The notes beneath the pieces were generated by a model. It saw nothing but the letters and a program-made list of their open reading frames with translations. It was not told the DNA's origin and ran no database searches. A program made the translations under genes and the position numbers. From Diaphorobacter sp. HDW4A (lineage in GTDB: Bacteria; Pseudomonadota; Gammaproteobacteria; Burkholderiales; Burkholderiaceae_C), in the NCBI RefSeq assembly GCF_011305995.1, contig NZ_CP049910.1, positions 2,108,001 through 2,172,000 on the forward strand: 64,000 bases of DNA, in the 5' to 3' direction. This document shows, one piece after another, positions 52,732 through 62,578 of this stretch (position 1 is its first letter; each line of letters starts with the position of its first letter).

Positions 52732-54375
52732 ATGTCTGAAGCGTTGACCCAGAAGCAAACCCTGCCGCAGATGCTGGCCGAAATGGCCGCTCGATACGGC
52801 GAACATTCCGCCATCGTCGAGCACGGCATGCCCATCAGCTACCGCGCGCTGCACCAATTGGCGCGCGAAGCCGCGCGGGCGTTCATGGCGCTGGGCGTGA
52901 AGAAGGGCGACCGCGTTGCGATCTGGCTGCCCAACATGAGCGAGTGGATCATCGCCGCCTGCGGCGTGCATGCCGCCGGTGGCGTTCTGGTGCCGCTCAA
53001 CACCCGCATGAAAGGCGAGGAAGCCGCCGACATTCTGGACCGCAGCGGCACGCGCGTGCTGTTCAGCGTGGGCGATTTTCTCGGCCGCTACTACCCCGAT
53101 CTGCTGCAAGGCCTGCGCCCGAAAACGCTTGAATCCATCATCGTCGCGGGCGACAAGGTGCAGACCAGCGCCGACCTGAGCTGGGCGGCATTCATGCAAC
53201 TGGCATCCAAGGTCAGCGCCGAAGTGCAGTTGGCACGCGAGGCGCAGATCCAGCCCGATGACACGGCCGACCTGATGTTCACCTCCGGCACGACCGGCCG
53301 CCCCAAGGGCGTGATGGCCGCGCATTTCCCAACGATCCTGGCCTTCAAAGCCTGGGCCAACGTGGTCAACCTGCGCCATGGCGACCGCTATCTGGTGGTC
53401 AACCCGTTCTTCCACACTTTCGGCTACAAGGCCGGCTGGATCGCGGCCTTCATGGCCGGTGCCACGGTCTATCCTGAGCAGGTGTTCGATGCCGACTCCA
53501 TCCTGCGTCGCATCCAGGACGATCGCATCAGCTTTCTACCCGGCCCGCCGACGCTGTTCCTCACCATGCTGTCGCATCCCAAGCTCAGTGATTTCAACCT
53601 GAGCACACTGCAATCCGCAGTGACCGGCGCTGCGACGGTGCCGCCCATCCTCATTACCCGCATGCGCGAGGAACTCGGCATTGCCAACGTGACGACGGCC
53701 TATGGCCTCACCGAATGCGGCGGCTGCGCGACCATCTGCGAACCCAGCGACGACGCCGCCACCGTGGCCAACACCTGCGGCCACGCGCTGCCCGGCACCG
53801 AGCTGCGCTGTGTGGACGAGAACAACCAGCCCGTCCCCGCAGGCCAGCCCGGCGAGGTGCTGCTGCGTGGCTACCACGTGATGAAGGGCTACTTCGAAGA
53901 CGACAAGGCCACGGCTGAAACGATTGACGCCGATGGGTGGCTGCACACCGGCGATGTGGGCGTGCTCGACGAGCGCGGCTATCTGCGCATCACCGATCGT
54001 TTGAAAGACATGTTCATCGTCGGCGGCTTCAACTGCTACCCAGCGGAGATCGAACGCATGCTCGCAGACCATCCGGATGTCGCCCAGGTAGCGGTGATCG
54101 GCATTGCGGACGAGCGTATGGGGGAGGTGGGGTGTGCCTGCGTTGTTGCCCGGCACGGGGTGACTGTGGATGCGGATTCTTTTATTGGGTGGTGCCGGGC
54201 GAAGATGGCTAACTACAAAGTGCCTCGGTATGTGGTGCAGTTGGAGACTTTGCCTGTGAATGCTTCCAACAAGGTGCAGAAGAGGGAGTTGGTGGGGGTG
54301 GTGAAGGAGTTGTTGGCGAACTCCTCTGCGACTGTTGTGAATCACACCGTGTTTAATGGAGGCTCAACCTGTTAA
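52732..54375 (+). CDS. Acyl-CoA synthetase (FadD3-like)
   Basis: A 547-residue adenylate-forming ligase. [20 protein letters not shown] is the P-loop; [16 protein letters not shown] the A5 motif; [20 protein letters not shown] and [20 protein letters not shown] the hinge; [16 protein letters not shown] the catalytic Lys. In steroid clusters such enzymes activate the C/D-ring propanoate (HIP) or side chain; which applies here is not certain. The last codons TGT TAA come from the first bases of the downstream IS21 element, so the native C-terminus is lost, although all core motifs remain. Codon use becomes less GC-rich over the final 100 codons. Confidence 0.85.
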   Translation: MSEALTQKQTLPQMLAEMAARYGEHSAIVEHGMPISYRALHQLAREAARAFMALGVKKGDRVAIWLPNMSEWIIAACGVHAAGGVLVPLNTRMKGEEAADILDRSGTRVLFSVGDFLGRYYPDLLQGLRPKTLESIIVAGDKVQTSADLSWAAFMQLASKVSAEVQLAREAQIQPDDTADLMFTSGTTGRPKGVMAAHFPTILAFKAWANVVNLRHGDRYLVVNPFFHTFGYKAGWIAAFMAGATVYPEQVFDADSILRRIQDDRISFLPGPPTLFLTMLSHPKLSDFNLSTLQSAVTGAATVPPILITRMREELGIANVTTAYGLTECGGCATICEPSDDAATVANTCGHALPGTELRCVDENNQPVPAGQPGEVLLRGYHVMKGYFEDDKATAETIDADGWLHTGDVGVLDERGYLRITDRLKDMFIVGGFNCYPAEIERMLADHPDVAQVAVIGIADERMGEVGCACVVARHGVTVDADSFIGWCRAKMANYKVPRYVVQLETLPVNASNKVQKRELVGVVKELLANSSATVVNHTVFNGGSTC

Positions 54376-54434
54376 TTTCCACGCAAAACTGACCCAGGTT
54401 TTTCATTCAAATCTGACCCGCCTTTGTGCTGGGT

Positions 54435-55238
54435 TCAGAGAGTTAGTTTTGCCTGTGCCTCCTCGTTATTCATGGCAATGCCTGCCGAGCTGTTCCTGAA
54501 GCGGAAGCTGTCATTGCCTGTTTCCAGAATATGACAGTGATGGGTGAGTCGATCAAGCAGTGCTGTTGTCAGTTTGGCATCTCCAAACACGCTGGCCCAT
54601 TCGCTAAAGCTCAGGTTCGTGGTGATGATCACACTGGTTTTCTCGTACAGCGCTGAGAGCAAATGAAACAGCAGTGCCCCGCCGGAGCTGCTAAACGGCA
54701 GGTAACCCAGCTCATCAAGAATCACCAGGTCGGCATAAATCAACCTACTGGCCATCTGCCCGCTCTTACCGGCAGCCTTCTCCTGCTCCAGCGTGTTGAC
54801 CAAATCCACCGTGGAGTAAAAGCGTACCCGTTTGTGATGGTGCTCTATAGCTTGTACACCGAGGGCGGTAGCCAGATGGGTTTTACCAGTGCCAGGGCCA
54901 CCGATCAGCACCACGTTGTTGGCTTCCTGCAGGAATTCACAGCGATGCAACTGCCTGACTAACGCCTCATTGGCGTCGCTGTGGCTAAAGTCAAAGCCCG
55001 CCAGATCTCTATAAGCCGGGAACTTGGCCACCTTGAGCTGGTAGGCCACCGAGCGGACCTCTCGCTCTGCACTCTCGGCCTTGAATAGTTGGCTCAAGAT
55101 CGGCTGAGCCGCTTCAAAGGCGGGAGCACCTTGCGCTGCCAATTCCAGCGTTGCCTGGGCCATTCCGTGCATCTTCAAACTCTTGAGCATGATGACCATG
55201 GAGGCGATCGCCGGATTGTGGCTGGTGTCATGACGCAT
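54435..55238 (-). CDS. istB: IS21 helper ATPase IstB
   Basis: A 267-residue AAA+ ATPase. [20 protein letters not shown] is Walker [21 protein letters not shown]alker [20 protein letters not shown] the sensor region. The N-terminal helical part is typical. Its start overlaps istA by 11 bases. It assists IstA in target selection and strand transfer. Confidence 0.95.
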   Translation of the reverse strand: MRHDTSHNPAIASMVIMLKSLKMHGMAQATLELAAQGAPAFEAAQPILSQLFKAESAEREVRSVAYQLKVAKFPAYRDLAGFDFSHSDANEALVRQLHRCEFLQEANNVVLIGGPGTGKTHLATALGVQAIEHHHKRVRFYSTVDLVNTLEQEKAAGKSGQMASRLIYADLVILDELGYLPFSSSGGALLFHLLSALYEKTSVIITTNLSFSEWASVFGDAKLTTALLDRLTHHCHILETGNDSFRFRNSSAGIAMNNEEAQAKLTL

Positions 55239-56772
55239 GACGCACCTCCTGCTTTTTACCCGGCATTTTGCGCAACTGGTCATAGCGCAACACATTGGAG
55301 GCAGGCTCCACTTGCAAATGCAGCGCCTGAGGTGATGTCACCGGCTCAGGATCGATCTGTCTATCAATCAGGCGGTGCAAAATGTTCAGGATATGGGTCT
55401 TGCTGGGTGCTCCAGCCTCCAGCGCGAGCTCTACAGCCGTTAGCACCACCTGCTCATCGTGGTGCAGTACCAGAGCCAACACCTCGACTATCTCCCGGTC
55501 ACCGCCGGGCTGGCGAGCCAGCGCCGCTTGCAGTTGCTTGAAGGCTGGTGGCAATTGGGTAAAGGGAGCCCCATTGCGCAAGGCACCCGGTTTGCGCTGT
55601 ACCACCGCCAGGTAGTGGTGCCAGTCATAGATGGTTTGTCCTGCATCGTGGCTGCGGTTGATGACTCTCTTGTGCTCACAAACTGCCTGACCTTCGGCAA
55701 CCACAACTAGCCGGTCCGCGTAGACATGCAAGCTGACGGGCCTATTGGCATAGGAGGCAGGGACACTGTAGCGGTTGCGTTCAAAGTTCACCAGGCAAGT
55801 GGGCGAGACACGCTTGCCGCATCCGATGTAGCTGTCAAAGGGCCTGGGCACGGGCATGAAAGCAGGCACTTCTTGCTGCCACGCGTCAAAGACGGTACCG
55901 GACAGCTGTCCGTGCGCTATCTCTTGCCACAGTTGCCTGCACCGATCAGCCAACCAGGAGTTGAGGGCATCGAGGCTGGCAAAGGCCAGCGCTGTATGCC
56001 AGATGCGGTGGCGGGCGTCACGCACATTCTTCTCCACTTGCCCCTTCTCCCAGCCAGAGGCCGGATTGCAGAATTCGGCTTCAAACAAATAGTGGCTGAC
56101 CATGGTGCTAAAGCGCGCGTTGACCACCCGGCGCTTGCCTCGGCCAACACGGTCGACGGCAGTGCGCATGTTGTCGTAGATGCCTCGTCTGGGTACTCCG
56201 CCAAAGGCGACGAAGGCCCGGTTATGCGCGTCAAACAGCATCTCATGGGTTTGCAGCGGGTAGGCTTGCAGGTAGAAGGCGCGGCTATAGCTGAGCTTGA
56301 AGTGCGCCACTTGCAGCTTGGTGCGAACACCAGCGATAACGGCCCAGTCTTCGCTCCAGTCAAACTGGAAGGCTTCTCCCGCTCCAAAGACCAGAGGCAC
56401 AAAGGTGCCGAGCCCAGTGGTTTGCAAAGCCGTTTGTTGCGCCGCACACCAGGATCTGGCAAAAGCGGCTACCCGGCCATAGGAGCCAGTAAAGCCCAGA
56501 CTCACCAAATCCAGCTGGATTTGCTTGATGCTACGCCGTTGCTTGCGACCTTTGCGGGACTCCACCACTAACCACGAAGTGAGCTTGCCCGCAAAAGGAT
56601 CGAGCTTGCTGGCATTGGAGCGCTGGGCATACCGCGGCTCCACCGTATCGGAGCGCAAGTATTTGCGGATGGTGTTGCGCGAGAGGTGCGTGCGCCGCGC
56701 GATCTCCCGGATGGACAGCTTCTCGCGAAGCGCCCAACGCCTGATGACACTGAGAGTTGCCACGTCAATCAC
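55228..56772 (-). CDS. istA: IS21 transposase IstA
   Basis: A 514-residue transposase. It has an N-terminal helix-turn-helix ([31 protein letters not shown]) and a DDE core: [37 protein letters not shown] and [20 protein letters not shown]. The C-terminal part ([20 protein letters not shown]) is the usual beta domain. It is complete, so the element could still be mobile. Confidence 0.95.
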   Translation of the reverse strand: MIDVATLSVIRRWALREKLSIREIARRTHLSRNTIRKYLRSDTVEPRYAQRSNASKLDPFAGKLTSWLVVESRKGRKQRRSIKQIQLDLVSLGFTGSYGRVAAFARSWCAAQQTALQTTGLGTFVPLVFGAGEAFQFDWSEDWAVIAGVRTKLQVAHFKLSYSRAFYLQAYPLQTHEMLFDAHNRAFVAFGGVPRRGIYDNMRTAVDRVGRGKRRVVNARFSTMVSHYLFEAEFCNPASGWEKGQVEKNVRDARHRIWHTALAFASLDALNSWLADRCRQLWQEIAHGQLSGTVFDAWQQEVPAFMPVPRPFDSYIGCGKRVSPTCLVNFERNRYSVPASYANRPVSLHVYADRLVVVAEGQAVCEHKRVINRSHDAGQTIYDWHHYLAVVQRKPGALRNGAPFTQLPPAFKQLQAALARQPGGDREIVEVLALVLHHDEQVVLTAVELALEAGAPSKTHILNILHRLIDRQIDPEPVTSPQALHLQVEPASNVLRYDQLRKMPGKKQEVRHAS

Positions 56773-56909
56773 TCCTTGTCTCCTGCTGCCTATGGTTGCT
56801 GCAGGATAGGGTTCTTACGTGGGTCAGATTTAGATGGAAAAGGTACCCTTTAGTGGGTCACTTCTGGGTGGAAATCAACAGCAGTGTGGCTTCGGACACG
56901 GTGGGCAGT

Positions 56910-57413
56910 TCACGGCAATTTGCCAATGAGGCGAGGGTCGTATTTGAATGGGCCATGGTCTATGGCCTGAATCCGCCCAATATCAGGATGCAGCGGGTTG
57001 ATAAGCACGTTCGACTCTTGCTGAATGATGACGGAGGGGACGTACATCAGCAGAGATTGACGGGAATTGAGCCACGCCGTACCTGCAGCGGCAGCATTTG
57101 CGCTATCGGGCATCGTGTCCCAGCCCGCAGGCAACACCACATTGATGCCTTGGCGGATGCAGTCAGCGGGAACTTTGTATTCCACCAGTTTGCGGAGCAC
57201 CGGCAAGCCGCTGTCGTCGTAGTGGGCGAGCGTTTCAAGACAGCACAGAGCGATGCTCCCGGCTGCATAGATGACGGGTGTTCCAACGGTATGCCATCGA
57301 CCGCCTACGAACAAGCCTCCACCCCCGCTCATGTCGGTGCATTGGTAGCGGCTGGAGTGCTTGGCAATGCGCCAAAATGACCGGTACTCGCCTTTGTCAC
57401 TGGCAGCGCTCAC
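56910..57413 (-). CDS. RES-domain toxin
   Basis: A 167-residue protein with the RES fold: YRSFWRIAKHSSRYQCTDMS, GGRWHTVGTPVIYAAGSIAL and CCLETLAHYDDSGLP contain the conserved Arg, Tyr and Glu of the active site. RES toxins degrade NAD+ and stop growth. Its start overlaps the stop of the antitoxin gene (ATGA), the normal arrangement. It ends 29 bases from the IS21 end, but its length is normal, so it looks intact. Confidence 0.9.
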   Translation of the reverse strand: MSAASDKGEYRSFWRIAKHSSRYQCTDMSGGGGLFVGGRWHTVGTPVIYAAGSIALCCLETLAHYDDSGLPVLRKLVEYKVPADCIRQGINVVLPAGWDTMPDSANAAAAGTAWLNSRQSLLMYVPSVIIQQESNVLINPLHPDIGRIQAIDHGPFKYDPRLIGKLP

Positions 57414-58123
57414 GCGAAAGCTCCCACAGCAATACGCTTGAGCAGTGTTTCGATCATCTCCAGGCCTGTAGCGGTGTCGAGATACTCAGAAGGCTTTTTC
57501 ATGCCGAGAGATGGCTGAGGGCGCTCAATCCATTCGCCTAGCCATTTTGCTGCATCGAAACCCTTGGCCATGTCGGCATCGCCGTAGTCGAAGACGATTT
57601 GCTCGGTCAGACCGATGAGTCGCATCATGCCCAACACTCGCTCACCTTGATCTTGGGCGAGTGGCTTGCCCTCCTTGATCTTGCGTGCGATGGTGGACTC
57701 AGGAAACCCGAGCATGTGCCTGGTGCTGAGTTCTGTGATGTGCATGAAATCAGCCAGCTCGGAGACAGAGTGGGCAGGCAAGCCGCGTTTGACGACATGC
57801 ACGCGCTCTATCGGTCCAAGGTTCCAAAGCAGGAGCGGGATTGAGCTGTGCTGAAGGATGGATTCGACGGCCTCGCGTGGCGAGACATTCATTGAATTGA
57901 TTTCGGCAGAATTCCTCGCTTTGTCAGTGATATCTATTTGCTCGCTCTTGGATGTCATGCATACATGGAGCTTCCAAACGCCTTGAACATCTCCAGCTGT
58001 ACTGGCGAAGTCCGTGAGACTGTCACGCACCACCCCGAATACAGCATCCCAAGGCTGCTTTTTCATGGACTCAGTGCGAAGATGTTTCTGTGGCTTTTGG
58101 GGAGCGGCGGCAGAAGTGGCCAT
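57410..58123 (-). CDS. Xre/MbcA/ParS-type antitoxin, with long N-terminal extension
   Basis: A 237-residue protein. The last 130 residues match the Xre-DUF2384 antitoxins of RES toxins: SELADFMHITELSTRHMLGF, PESTIARKIKEGKPLAQDQG, then GFDAAKWLGEWIERPQPSLG and LDTATGLEMIETLLKRIAVG. The usual length is about 140-160 residues, so the first 70-80 residues (WDAVFGVVRDSLTDFASTAG, VWKLHVCMTSKSEQIDITDK) are extra. An internal start at MNVSPREAV would give a normal antitoxin. It binds the RES toxin and its own promoter in known systems. Confidence 0.85.
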   Translation of the reverse strand: MATSAAAPQKPQKHLRTESMKKQPWDAVFGVVRDSLTDFASTAGDVQGVWKLHVCMTSKSEQIDITDKARNSAEINSMNVSPREAVESILQHSSIPLLLWNLGPIERVHVVKRGLPAHSVSELADFMHITELSTRHMLGFPESTIARKIKEGKPLAQDQGERVLGMMRLIGLTEQIVFDYGDADMAKGFDAAKWLGEWIERPQPSLGMKKPSEYLDTATGLEMIETLLKRIAVGAFA

Positions 58124-58377
58124 GGCAGCATCCTTTCAATTGGTGGTTAATTGACTCCCAAATGAGAGTTTACAATGATTCCGAAGAATATAGCCACACT
58201 AAGAAACAAGGCCAAGTCCATGTGCGCAGCTGCGGTTGACCTTTAAAAATCGACTTGGTGACGTCTTCTTCGCCATCCCGCCGGCTCATGATGGTTCAGA
58301 CAAGCTCAACTCTGAAGACACTTCTGCACCTCCGAGTCTCGGTGAATAATCCCAGCAAACAGAAGCAAGCATTCCCC

Positions 58378-59127
58378 ATGGCCACCATCGATTCCACCGT
58401 CAAGTCCGCGCGCCGCATTTTTGAAGTCCTTGAATATTTCGAGAAGGTCCGCCGTCCCATCTCGTTGAAGGAGCTCTCGGATCACTGCGTGTATCCGACG
58501 TCCAGTGCAGCCGCGCTGCTCAAGAGCATGGTGGCGCTGGGCTACCTTTTCTACGACAAGTATTCCCGCACCTACATGCCGACGATGCGCATCGCGCAGA
58601 TGGGGCAGTGGCTGAATTCGGGCCTGTTCGGCGAGAGCGCCATTCTGGCGATGGTCGAGAGCATCCATGAGGAGCTCAACGAGTTGGTCAGCATCAGCAC
58701 GCAGTCGGATCTGCATGCCCAGTACGTGCATTGCCTGCAGGCGCAGCAGCCGCTCCGGTTCGACGTGCAGCCCGGCGAGCTGCGGCCGCTGGCTATCAGC
58801 GGGATCGGAAGGGCGATCCTCAGCGAACACACCGACGAAGAGATTGCCCGGCTGCTTCGCCACATCAACACCACCTGTCCGCTCGCCGAGCACATCGAGC
58901 TTGATGAGCTGATGCCCATCGTCAACGGCATCCGCCGTGATGGCTACATGTTCTCCAAGCACATCATCACCAAGGATGCGGGCGTCATCGCCATGCCGCT
59001 CGCCAAGCGCAGCTTCGGTCGTATTCTGGTGCTGGGCGTGGGTGGGCCGGTGAGCCGCCTCGAAGATCGCTTCGATGAAATCATCGGCTGCATGCGGCGT
59101 TCGGTGGATCGTTTTCTCTCCGACTGA
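58378..59127 (+). CDS. IclR-family transcriptional regulator
   Basis: A 249-residue protein. Residues 5-65 form the winged helix (SARRIFEVLEYFEKVRRPIS, LKELSDHCVYPTSSAAALLK, SMVALGYLFYDKYSRTYM). The rest is the IclR effector domain: ILAMVESIHEELNELVSIST, LRPLAISGIGRAILSEHTDE, and VIAMPLAKRSFGRILVLGVG. I chose the ATG at 58378; a longer frame lacks support. It precedes the ABC transporter operon with a strong AT-rich dyad in between, so it probably controls that operon. Confidence 0.9.
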   Translation: MATIDSTVKSARRIFEVLEYFEKVRRPISLKELSDHCVYPTSSAAALLKSMVALGYLFYDKYSRTYMPTMRIAQMGQWLNSGLFGESAILAMVESIHEELNELVSISTQSDLHAQYVHCLQAQQPLRFDVQPGELRPLAISGIGRAILSEHTDEEIARLLRHINTTCPLAEHIELDELMPIVNGIRRDGYMFSKHIITKDAGVIAMPLAKRSFGRILVLGVGGPVSRLEDRFDEIIGCMRRSVDRFLSD

Positions 59128-59161
59128 TCGCTTCGGGCCGTCCCGACCGGACACGATGCCC

Positions 59162-59203
59162 TTTCTCTTTCTCTTTCTGTTTCTGTTTCTGTTTCTGTTT
59201 CTG
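59162..59203. repeat. Hexanucleotide tandem repeat (2 x TTTCTC, 5 x TTTCTG)
   Basis: Seven uninterrupted 6-bp units between the IclR gene and the ABC transporter promoter region. Such repeats can slip and alter promoter spacing. They lie about 85 bases upstream of the AT-rich dyad. Confidence 0.9.
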
Positions 59204-59287
59204 CCTCTCTCCCCCAGCAGATTCTGAATGACGGCTTTGCCGCGAAGCGTGGTTGCTTTCGCGTGCAGTGCCACGTCCAAAATCCCC

Positions 59288-59332
59288 ATATTTTCCATGT
59301 ATATGTAATTTAAAACATATACAAGAAAATAT
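59288..59332. promoter_or_regulatory. AT-rich double dyad, candidate IclR operator/promoter for the ABC transporter operon
   Basis: Outer ATATTTTC / GAAAATAT (59288-59295, 59325-59332) and inner GTATATGT / ACATATAC (59299-59306, 59315-59322) are both perfect 8-bp inverted repeats around a central AATTTAAA. It is about 45 bases of almost pure AT in a GC-rich genome, 200 bases upstream of the substrate-binding-protein start and downstream of an IclR gene. Confidence 0.6.
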
Positions 59333-59529
59333 TGGACTTTTGAAGCGAGCGTTTGTACCATTGGCCGCGGGAATTGAAGGAAGCGGGAAGCCTTGGGCGC
59401 CCGTGTTCCCGGATGGCCCGAGCCGGGGAATGGCAGTGGTTCGATGGCATGGCGCGAGCCGTGCGGCGCGACCGTCAGGCCCAGAGGCAACGGGTGTGGT
59501 CAGTCAATACAACTATGGAGACAGACAGC

Positions 59530-60663
59530 ATGAAACTTCGTTCATGGATGGTCGCGGCGACCCTGACACTGCTTGGCGGATCGGCCGCCTACGCGCAGCA
59601 GGCGGTGAAATTCGGCCTGGCGTTGCCGCTGACCGGCGGCACTGCCGGCTACGGCAAGGACGGTCGCATGGGGGCGGAACTGGCGGCTGCCGAGATCAAC
59701 GCGGCAGGGGGAATTCTGGGCAAGCGCCCCATCGAGCTGGTGTTCGAGGACGAAAAAGGCACACCGCAGGATGGCGTGGCAGCGGTGCAGAAACTGATGA
59801 CCCAAGGTGGTGCCAAGGCCATCATCGCGGGCATGAACAGCTCGGTGACGCTCGCCGAATCGGCCATCACCAAGAACAAGATCCTGCACGTCAATCCGGG
59901 CGCTCAGGCCGACGCGATCACCGCCCAGGGCTCGCCCTGGCTCTTTCAGATCAACAACACCTCGACCACCAATTCGACCATCTACCACAAGTATCTGATC
60001 GAGGTGAAGAAGCCCAAGACCATCGCGTACATGGGCGAGAACACCGAGTTCAACAAGGCCGTGCTCGGCAACCTCAAGCAGGCGCTGGAAGGCAGTCCGA
60101 CCAAGCTGGTCGAGGTCGCGAACTACGATGGTTCGACCACGGACTTCACCTCCATCATCACGCGCCTGAAGGCCGCGAATCCGGAGATGATCTACGTGGT
60201 GGACGCGTATCCCGCGCGCACCGCCCAGATCTGGAAGCAGATCCGCCAGCAGGGTGGATTCCCGATGGAGGCGCACTCCACCGGCACCGTGCAGACCTCG
60301 GCGATCCGCCCCGCGGAGGGCGCGATGCAGGGCGTGCTCACGGGTGACATCTTCATCGCGGACGGTGCCACAGGTGCCATGGCCGACTTCATCACGCGCT
60401 TCAAGGCCAAGTACAACGAGAACCCGAACAAGGTGAGCCTCGTGGCCTACGAGGCGGTGAAGGTGGTCGCCGCCGCGATGGACAAGGCGGGCACCGACAG
60501 CGACTACGCGAAGATCTCCAAGGTCATCCGCGACAACACGTGGACCACGCCGCGCGGCGCCCTGAGTTTCGACGACAAGGGCCGCGCCAAGGCGCCCAGA
60601 TTCTACATCCACGTCGTCAAGGGCAACGATGTCGCGTTGCTCGACACCTTCGACGTGAAGTGA
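59530..60663 (+). CDS. ABC transporter substrate-binding protein, branched-chain amino acid (LivK) type
   Basis: A 377-residue periplasmic protein. The signal peptide is MKLRSWMVAATLTLLGGSAA with cleavage near AYAQQ. VKFGLALPLTGGTAGYGKDG, then RMGAELAAAEINAAGGILGK and RPIELVFEDEKGTPQDGVAA are the Peripla_BP_6 hallmarks. Upstream in-frame starts lack a signal. In many betaproteobacteria such proteins bind aromatic acids or other carboxylates rather than amino acids, so the substrate is open. It is first in a five-gene operon (18-base gap to the permease). Confidence 0.9.
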   Translation: MKLRSWMVAATLTLLGGSAAYAQQAVKFGLALPLTGGTAGYGKDGRMGAELAAAEINAAGGILGKRPIELVFEDEKGTPQDGVAAVQKLMTQGGAKAIIAGMNSSVTLAESAITKNKILHVNPGAQADAITAQGSPWLFQINNTSTTNSTIYHKYLIEVKKPKTIAYMGENTEFNKAVLGNLKQALEGSPTKLVEVANYDGSTTDFTSIITRLKAANPEMIYVVDAYPARTAQIWKQIRQQGGFPMEAHSTGTVQTSAIRPAEGAMQGVLTGDIFIADGATGAMADFITRFKAKYNENPNKVSLVAYEAVKVVAAAMDKAGTDSDYAKISKVIRDNTWTTPRGALSFDDKGRAKAPRFYIHVVKGNDVALLDTFDVK

Positions 60664-60681
60664 TTGCGGAGCCTGCCTGTC

Positions 60682-61557
60682 ATGGAATTGTTCATTCAGA
60701 CGATCATCAACGGTTTGATTCTCGGCGCGGGATACGCTCTCGTCGCCGTGGGATTGACGGTGATCTTCGGCACGCTGCACATCGTGAACTTCGCGCACGG
60801 CGCGTTCTTCACGCTGGGTGCATACGGTGTGCTGCTGCTGCAGAGAATGGGGCTCGGCTATCTGGCGGCGATCCCGCTCTCGGTGGTTGCGGTTGCATTG
60901 GTGGCCTACGGGCTGGAACTGACCATCGTGCGCCGGGCGCTCTACGACCGTGGCGAGCATGGCTCGATCATCATCACGTTCGCGCTCTCGCAGGCCATTG
61001 TGGCGGCCATCGTGCTGCTCGTCGGTCCCGATCCGCTGCCGGTGAAGTCGCCGTTCGGGCAGATGGCGCTGTCGGTGGGCGGCTTCTTCCTGTCCGCTCA
61101 GCGCGTCTTCATCGCCGTCACAGCAGTGGTGGTGCTGGCGGGATTCGCGCTGTGGATTCAGCGCTCCGTCAAGGGCCAGCAGATCGTGGCGGTGTCGCAG
61201 AACGCCAAGGGTGCGCTGTACTCGGGCATCAACGTGCCGAGGATTCGCAGCATGTCCTTCCTGCTCGGCGTGTCGGCCGCCGGTCTTGCCGGAGCGCTGC
61301 TCGCGCCGCTGATCTCGGCCTTTCCGACGATGGGCGACTCCAACGTCATCGTGGCCTTCACGGTGGTGATTCTGGGCGGGCTCGGGAGCATCGCCGGAGC
61401 GATGGTGGGCGCGCTGGTCGTCGGCCTGTCCAACGCCTTGTTTGAAACCTATGTCTCCGTCTCATGGACGCCGGCACTCGGCTGGATCCTCGTGGTCCTG
61501 GTGCTGCTGTTCATGCCCCGTGGCCTCATGGGCCGCACGGAAATCAACCGGCACTAG
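60682..61557 (+). CDS. livH: ABC transporter permease (LivH family)
   Basis: A 291-residue membrane protein. FIQTIINGLILGAGYALVAV, then GLTVIFGTLHIVNFAHGAFF is the unmistakable LivH start; VVILGGLGSIAGAMVGALVV the conserved coupling region; ALGWILVVLVLLFMPRGLMG the end. It forms the channel with the LivM-type permease. Confidence 0.95.
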   Translation: MELFIQTIINGLILGAGYALVAVGLTVIFGTLHIVNFAHGAFFTLGAYGVLLLQRMGLGYLAAIPLSVVAVALVAYGLELTIVRRALYDRGEHGSIIITFALSQAIVAAIVLLVGPDPLPVKSPFGQMALSVGGFFLSAQRVFIAVTAVVVLAGFALWIQRSVKGQQIVAVSQNAKGALYSGINVPRIRSMSFLLGVSAAGLAGALLAPLISAFPTMGDSNVIVAFTVVILGGLGSIAGAMVGALVVGLSNALFETYVSVSWTPALGWILVVLVLLFMPRGLMGRTEINRH

Positions 61558-61564
61558 CACTTCC

Positions 61565-62578
61565 ATGACTTCCTCTACACAGGCCCTGCAGGCGCAGGGC
61601 ATGGGCGAAGCCTTGCCCAAAAAACACATCCTGCTGCTGCTCGTGGCCGCTGCGCTGATCCTTGGCGTGGGCCTTGGCGTGCAGAATCCGTTTCTGCTGA
61701 ACCTCTCGGGCTACACCTGCGCGTTCGCCCTGTTTGCGCTGAGCGTGAACATCATGCTCGGCGGGGTTGGAGAAGTGCCGCTTGGGCATTCCCTGTTCTT
61801 TGGCGTTGGCGCGTATGCGGCGGCGATCTCGATGAACCTGCTCGGCCTGCCGTTCGAGATCGGCGTGCTGCTCGGCATGGCCGTGGCGGCCGTGCTGGCG
61901 GTGCTGATCGGCTTTCTCACGCTCAAGCTCACCGGAGCCTATTTCTCCATCGTGTCCTGGGGCCTGTCAGGGGTGGCGCTGGTGGTGGCGCATAACCTCG
62001 AATTCGCGGGCGGCGCACTCGGGCTGTTCGGCTTCTCGCGACTGGCAGTGGGCCCGTTCGATCTGACGAATCCGCGCAGCTACTTTCTCACCACGGCCGT
62101 GGCTCTGCTGCTGGTGCTGGTGTTGCTGTGGTACGTGCGGGCTTCCCGATTCGGCCGTGCGCTCGAGAGCATCCGCCAGGGTCGCCATCTGGCGCAGTCC
62201 CTCGGTATCAACGTGTTTCGCGAACGGCTCAAGGCGCTGGTGCTCAGCGCGCCCGTCGCGGCACTGGGCGGTGCACTGTGCGTACCCTATCTGCAGATCG
62301 TCAATCCGGAAATTCTCTCTGTGCTGCGCACGGTGGACGCCCTGCTGGCCGTGCTGATCGGCGGCACCGGGCTGCTGTTCGGGCCGGTCATCGGTTCGGC
62401 GATCTTCACGATATTGCCGCAGTTCCTGAACATGGACGCCAACGTCAAGGTGCTGGTGTTCTCGCTGCTCATCATCTTCGTGATGATGGTCGCGCCGGGC
62501 GGTTTGCACCAGCTCTTCGGCAACGTTGTGAGCAGGTTGCTCGACATGCAGAAAAAGAAGAGGGAGGCGGGCGCATGA
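61565..62578 (+). CDS. livM: ABC transporter permease (LivM family)
   Basis: A 337-residue membrane protein. GYTCAFALFALSVNIMLGGV and GEVPLGHSLFFGVGAYAAAI are LivM hallmarks; RQGRHLAQSLGINVFRERLK holds the coupling helix. It pairs with LivH. Its stop overlaps the start of livG (ATGA). Confidence 0.95.
   Translation: MTSSTQALQAQGMGEALPKKHILLLLVAAALILGVGLGVQNPFLLNLSGYTCAFALFALSVNIMLGGVGEVPLGHSLFFGVGAYAAAISMNLLGLPFEIGVLLGMAVAAVLAVLIGFLTLKLTGAYFSIVSWGLSGVALVVAHNLEFAGGALGLFGFSRLAVGPFDLTNPRSYFLTTAVALLLVLVLLWYVRASRFGRALESIRQGRHLAQSLGINVFRERLKALVLSAPVAALGGALCVPYLQIVNPEILSVLRTVDALLAVLIGGTGLLFGPVIGSAIFTILPQFLNMDANVKVLVFSLLIIFVMMVAPGGLHQLFGNVVSRLLDMQKKKREAGA

Larger units (their letters stand above)
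54370..56880 (-). mobile_element. IS21-family insertion sequence, 2511 bp
   Basis: The ends TGTTAATTTCCACGC and, inverted, TGTTGATTTCCACCC continue into 27-base imperfect inverted repeats with a shared TGACCCA, followed by further AAATCTGACCC repeats inside both ends, as usual in IS21. Genes istA and istB are intact and overlap. The flanks (left ...ctcaacc, right gcagtgt...) show no 4-8 bp duplication, so either the element recombined or flanking DNA was deleted after insertion. Confidence 0.9.

Noticed and set aside
56910..57413. RES toxin truncated by the IS21 element
   Set aside because: The gene has normal length and its own stop 29 bases from the element end.
58306..59490. A 394-codon minus-strand frame with an Arg-Asn/Arg-Lys repeat
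   Set aside because: It is antisense to the IclR gene and only reads through the hexanucleotide repeat.
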